Shown one piece after another: positions 63,653 to 64,000 of a stretch of DNA of 64,000 nt. Within the stretch, counting starts at the first letter, position 1, and the number at the start of each line of letters is the position of its first letter. Under the pieces are notes generated by a model that saw only the letters and a program-made list of their open reading frames with translations, had not been told where the DNA came from and searched no databases. The stretch lies in NCBI GenBank assembly GCA_022425325.1, contig JAKMFW010000026.1, forward strand, positions 1 through 64,000, written 5' to 3'. The translations under genes were made by a program, and so were the position numbers. Source of the stretch: Acidimicrobiales bacterium (lineage in GTDB: Bacteria; Actinomycetota; Acidimicrobiia; Acidimicrobiales; Aldehydirespiratoraceae).

Positions 63653-63679
63653 GACGGGAGTATGGCAGGCTCCCTGCTG

Positions 63680-64000
63680 ATGACCGATCCGATCGCCGAG
63701 CTTCCCGAGATCCGCCGACGGACGCGCCGGGCGCTGATCAGCTCGGTGTTGCCCGCCGGCATGGGCACGTCAGCGAGTTTCGCGGCGACCAGCCTCGTCG
63801 CCGAGGACATCACCGGAAGCGACACACTCGCGACCTTCGCGGCGTCGATGATCTCGATCGGTGGGGCGATCACGGCGGTGCCGCTCGGTCGCTACATGGC
63901 GGAACACGGACGTCGCCCGGGCCTTCTCCGGGCGTGGGTCATCGGCGCACTCGGCGCCTTCTTCGCCTTCCTCGCAGTGGTCACCGAGGTCTATCCCCTC
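63680..64000 (+). CDS. MFS transporter, N-terminal fragment
   Basis: The gene runs off the right edge. About 107 residues are visible, with three to four hydrophobic segments. GMGTSASFAATSLVAEDITG and VPLGRYMAEHGRRPGLLRAW hold an MFS loop 2-3 motif. The start is taken at 63680; an in-frame ATG at 63662 is possible. Divergent from the SET gene. Confidence 0.65.
   Translation, partial: MTDPIAELPEIRRRTRRALISSVLPAGMGTSASFAATSLVAEDITGSDTLATFAASMISIGGAITAVPLGRYMAEHGRRPGLLRAWVIGALGAFFAFLAVVTEVYPL

Overview
The window is a high-GC, gene-dense stretch from what looks like a marine or halotolerant actinobacterium, most likely Acidimicrobiia (Ilumatobacter-like). I infer this from gene content and protein style (an F420-type luciferase-like oxidoreductase, a Baeyer-Villiger monooxygenase, a PabB-PabC fusion, a glycine-betaine-type ABC transporter with an acidic lipoprotein linker, a DddP homologue); no rRNA or other phylogenetic marker was available to test it. 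I see no rRNA, tRNA, insertion sequence, phage gene or CRISPR array. Genes are packed with many 1-4 nt start/stop overlaps, and no gene-free stretch exceeds 300 bases.

Layout. 1-9.2 kb: a truncated acyl-CoA thioesterase, small enzymes, a coupled decarboxylase/winged-helix/HAD operon, an MFS carrier, and a MarR-controlled beta-oxidation operon (thiolase, 3-hydroxyacyl-CoA dehydrogenase, enoyl-CoA hydratase). 9.4-12.6 kb: cold-shock protein and leucyl-tRNA synthetase. 12.8-20.0 kb: a complete corrinoid methyl-transfer operon: corrinoid protein, DUF1638 protein, 'virulence factor' family protein, methyltetrahydrofolate:corrinoid methyltransferase, RACE-type corrinoid activator, MttB-family methyltransferase 1, and a 3-hydroxyisobutyrate-dehydrogenase-like enzyme. 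20-25.3 kb: MFS carrier, PabBC, hydrolase, MetY. 25.5-30.3 kb: a ProVWX-type quaternary-amine ABC transporter. 30.4-32.2 kb: MetZ, a rhodanese and a DUF1737 protein. 32.3-37.2 kb: a LysR regulator divergent from two 2-oxoglutarate oxygenases, an NTF2-like protein and a flavin monooxygenase. 37.2-44.7 kb: an IclR-led operon of MttB paralogue 2, a Rieske oxygenase, a dimethylglycine-dehydrogenase-like flavoprotein and a DddP (DMSP lyase) homologue. 44.8-49.8 kb: acetyltransferase, acyl-CoA ligase, DUF2889, TauD-like oxygenase, luciferase-like enzyme. 49.8-57.7 kb: a LysR-led operon of MttB paralogue 3, a DapA-like lyase, aldehyde dehydrogenase, FAD amine oxidase and two SDRs. 57.8-64 kb: a membrane-anchored protein of unknown function, a three-subunit molybdenum hydroxylase, a DMT exporter, a SET protein and the start of an MFS carrier.

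Unifying theme (inference). The transporter would import methylated zwitterions such as glycine betaine or DMSP. Three MttB paralogues, each in its own operon and two of them coupled to a dedicated regulator, would pass methyl groups to the single corrinoid protein and then to tetrahydrofolate. The flavoprotein dehydrogenase, Rieske enzyme, DddP and aldehyde/amine oxidases would handle oxidative or lyase branches. The most notable signals are the Arg/Gly-rich tails shared by nearly all methyl-transfer proteins, the one-corrinoid/three-MttB architecture, the DddP homologue with all expected active-site positions, and mutually exclusive inverted repeats ahead of the corrinoid and transporter operons.
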